Source: an uncultured Lachnospiraceae bacterium
GTDB lineage: Bacteria > Bacillota > Clostridia > Lachnospirales > Lachnospiraceae
Assembly (NCBI GenBank): GCA_902783445.1
Contig: CACZQX010000221.1
Span: forward strand, 1-7,963
Reading direction: 5' to 3'
DNA length: 7,963 nt
Shown here piece by piece: positions 6,840-7,963 of this stretch. Below the pieces are notes generated by a model that made no database searches, had not been told where the DNA came from, and was given only the letters and a program-made list of their open reading frames with translations. A program made the translations under genes and the position numbers. Numbering within the stretch: position 1 is the stretch's first letter; the number at the start of each line of letters is the position of its first letter.

Positions 6840-7963
6840 TTATTGAGATGTCCAAAGCTTTTTCATGGTTACAAGGCTGTCGTTGCAAGCTTTCAAAAGC
6901 TTGGACCAAGTATCCGGAGAACTGCTTAGGAAATTGTAGATATCCGGACGCTCGATAAACAGTACCTTTGCTTCGTCACTGTATGCACTTAGGGTTGTAG
7001 AAAGCACGTTTTCATCAAAAAGGCCTTCGATTGAAATCAAGGTGAATGGTTTACATAATCTAATTGTATGAACTATACCATCCATATCAACACGGCTTTC
7101 TTCCAACATTCCTTCTATGAGGATGCCTATGCTGTGGCTTGCCGTGCCTTCTTTTAAGACTATATCGTTTGCCGAATATCTGTGGAGTCTTACCTTTTCA
7201 GACAAACTCAAGAAATCTTCATCGCTTCTGTCACCGAAAAGGCCGCTCTTTTTAAGATAGTCGGCTTTGTTTTTGAGGTCTTTTTTCAAAAGCTTTTCAA
7301 CATTTGAATCCAGAGCATTTTCAAAATAGTTTTTATCAAATTTGTTTTCATCGGAGGATACAATTTCCGTAACCACGTCTATCAGAAGCTTGTGCATCTG
7401 TTCAATTGCCGAATCGTAGAAAGCTTCCCTGTAATAAACGTAATTTAAGCCCACTTCATCCACATAATAGTAATATAAAACGCGAATCTTGTAGTTGGAA
7501 GGCTTGTTGGAAAAGCCAAGCTCCGTAGCATTGTTAACGACTTGATCCACACTGTTGTAGGTTCTTAAATCCAAAAAGGAATGCAACATTTTAAAATAAC
7601 TGTGCATGTCTATATCAGCGCTTTCGCAAATGTTTTCCAAACTGCAGTTATTGTATTTTGCGGCGCTTTTCAAAATTTTATCGATTTCTTTTACATTATC
7701 CAAAGATTTGGCATTTCTTAAAATTTTAACCGGAGCAACAAAATGTTTTTTGTGCTTTGTTTCAACGGCCAATAAAGGTTGGTTCTCGGAGTTGTAAAAA
7801 CTCAACATATAGCCCCAGGCAAGGAGCCATACGCTTTTAAGAGATACATTGTTTTTTAGACAATAGTCGTTTATTTTGTCGTCCAAAGCTTTATCGATAA
7901 CTTTGTAAACGGAGTTTTTGTCAAAGGATTTGATTGGGGTGTTGCTTTCGCCCGGATAATTAA
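6840..7963 (-). CDS. Condensation-domain-like protein fused to a Crp-like cyclic-nucleotide-binding domain (5' partial)
   Basis: The frame is open from the stop at 6840-6842 to the window edge, so the start is missing. A TTG at 7884-7886 is not credible as the start because codons upstream of it read on as coding (SVYKVIDKALDDKINDYC). Residue numbers here count from that TTG. From the edge to about residue 176, the sequence resembles the C-terminal lobe of NRPS condensation / PapA-like acyltransferase domains: a VSLKSVWLLAWGYMLSFY helix, APVKILRN, a helix followed by SLENICES, and late GLNYVYYREAFYDSAIEQM. The HHxxxDG catalytic motif would lie outside the window. A charged helical linker (about 178-213) leads to a cNMP-binding beta-roll (about 214-335) with DIVLKEG (241-247), LIEGML (256-261) and IEGLF (286-290). 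By hand alignment with E. coli Crp, Glu72 becomes Ile286 and Arg82 becomes Ser296. The protein stops soon after, with no helix-turn-helix. Cytoplasmic location is likely; no function is assigned. Confidence 0.7.
   Translation of the reverse strand, partial: NYPGESNTPIKSFDKNSVYKVIDKALDDKINDYCLKNNVSLKSVWLLAWGYMLSFYNSENQPLLAVETKHKKHFVAPVKILRNAKSLDNVKEIDKILKSAAKYNNCSLENICESADIDMHSYFKMLHSFLDLRTYNSVDQVVNNATELGFSNKPSNYKIRVLYYYYVDEVGLNYVYYREAFYDSAIEQMHKLLIDVVTEIVSSDENKFDKNYFENALDSNVEKLLKKDLKNKADYLKKSGLFGDRSDEDFLSLSEKVRLHRYSANDIVLKEGTASHSIGILIEGMLEESRVDMDGIVHTIRLCKPFTLISIEGLFDENVLSTTLSAYSDEAKVLFIERPDIYNFLSSSPDTWSKLLKACNDSLVTMKKLWTSQ

Overview
The window looks like a chromosomal segment from a low-GC Gram-positive anaerobe of the class Clostridia, possibly Lachnospiraceae. 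The basis is AT-rich coding sequence, strong AGGAGG-type ribosome binding sites, short intergenic gaps, and clostridial-looking RecJ, MMPL and Leu-x-x-Gly heptad proteins. The placement is a judgement from protein character, not from a search.

Layout, left to right. Bases 1-93 are the last codons of a plus-strand gene that reads like the C-terminus of phenylalanyl-tRNA synthetase beta (pheT). A full-length RecJ-type single-strand exonuclease (109-1863) follows, and 17 bases after it a TetR-family regulator (1881-2441). This run ends at a strong intrinsic terminator (2474-2501). The 212-base gap that follows is the only regulatory region of any size. It holds a TATAAT -10 box, a perfect 12-bp dyad TGTCA-AA-TGACA at the expected transcription start, a second larger dyad resembling the HrcA/CIRCE operator, and a strong Shine-Dalgarno.

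The next operon has two genes: a 12-helix MMPL/RND transporter (2654-4774) and a secreted or membrane-anchored protein with two blocks of Leu-x-x-Gly heptads (4792-6759). The likely unit is a TetR sensor that controls, through the dyad at the promoter, an envelope transporter and its extracytoplasmic partner. A 15-bp hairpin (6798-6832) ends this operon and probably also the convergent gene.

The right end (6840-7963, minus strand, cut by the window edge) is the most unusual gene. It joins the C-terminal lobe of a condensation-type acyltransferase domain (NRPS condensation/PapA-like superfamily) to a C-terminal Crp-like cyclic-nucleotide-binding fold. The Glu and Arg used by Crp to hold cAMP are not conserved, and no DNA-binding domain follows. 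Its reading frame is open to the last base of the window, so its start and the catalytic histidine region lie outside.

No tRNA, rRNA, CRISPR array, insertion sequence or prophage gene was seen.
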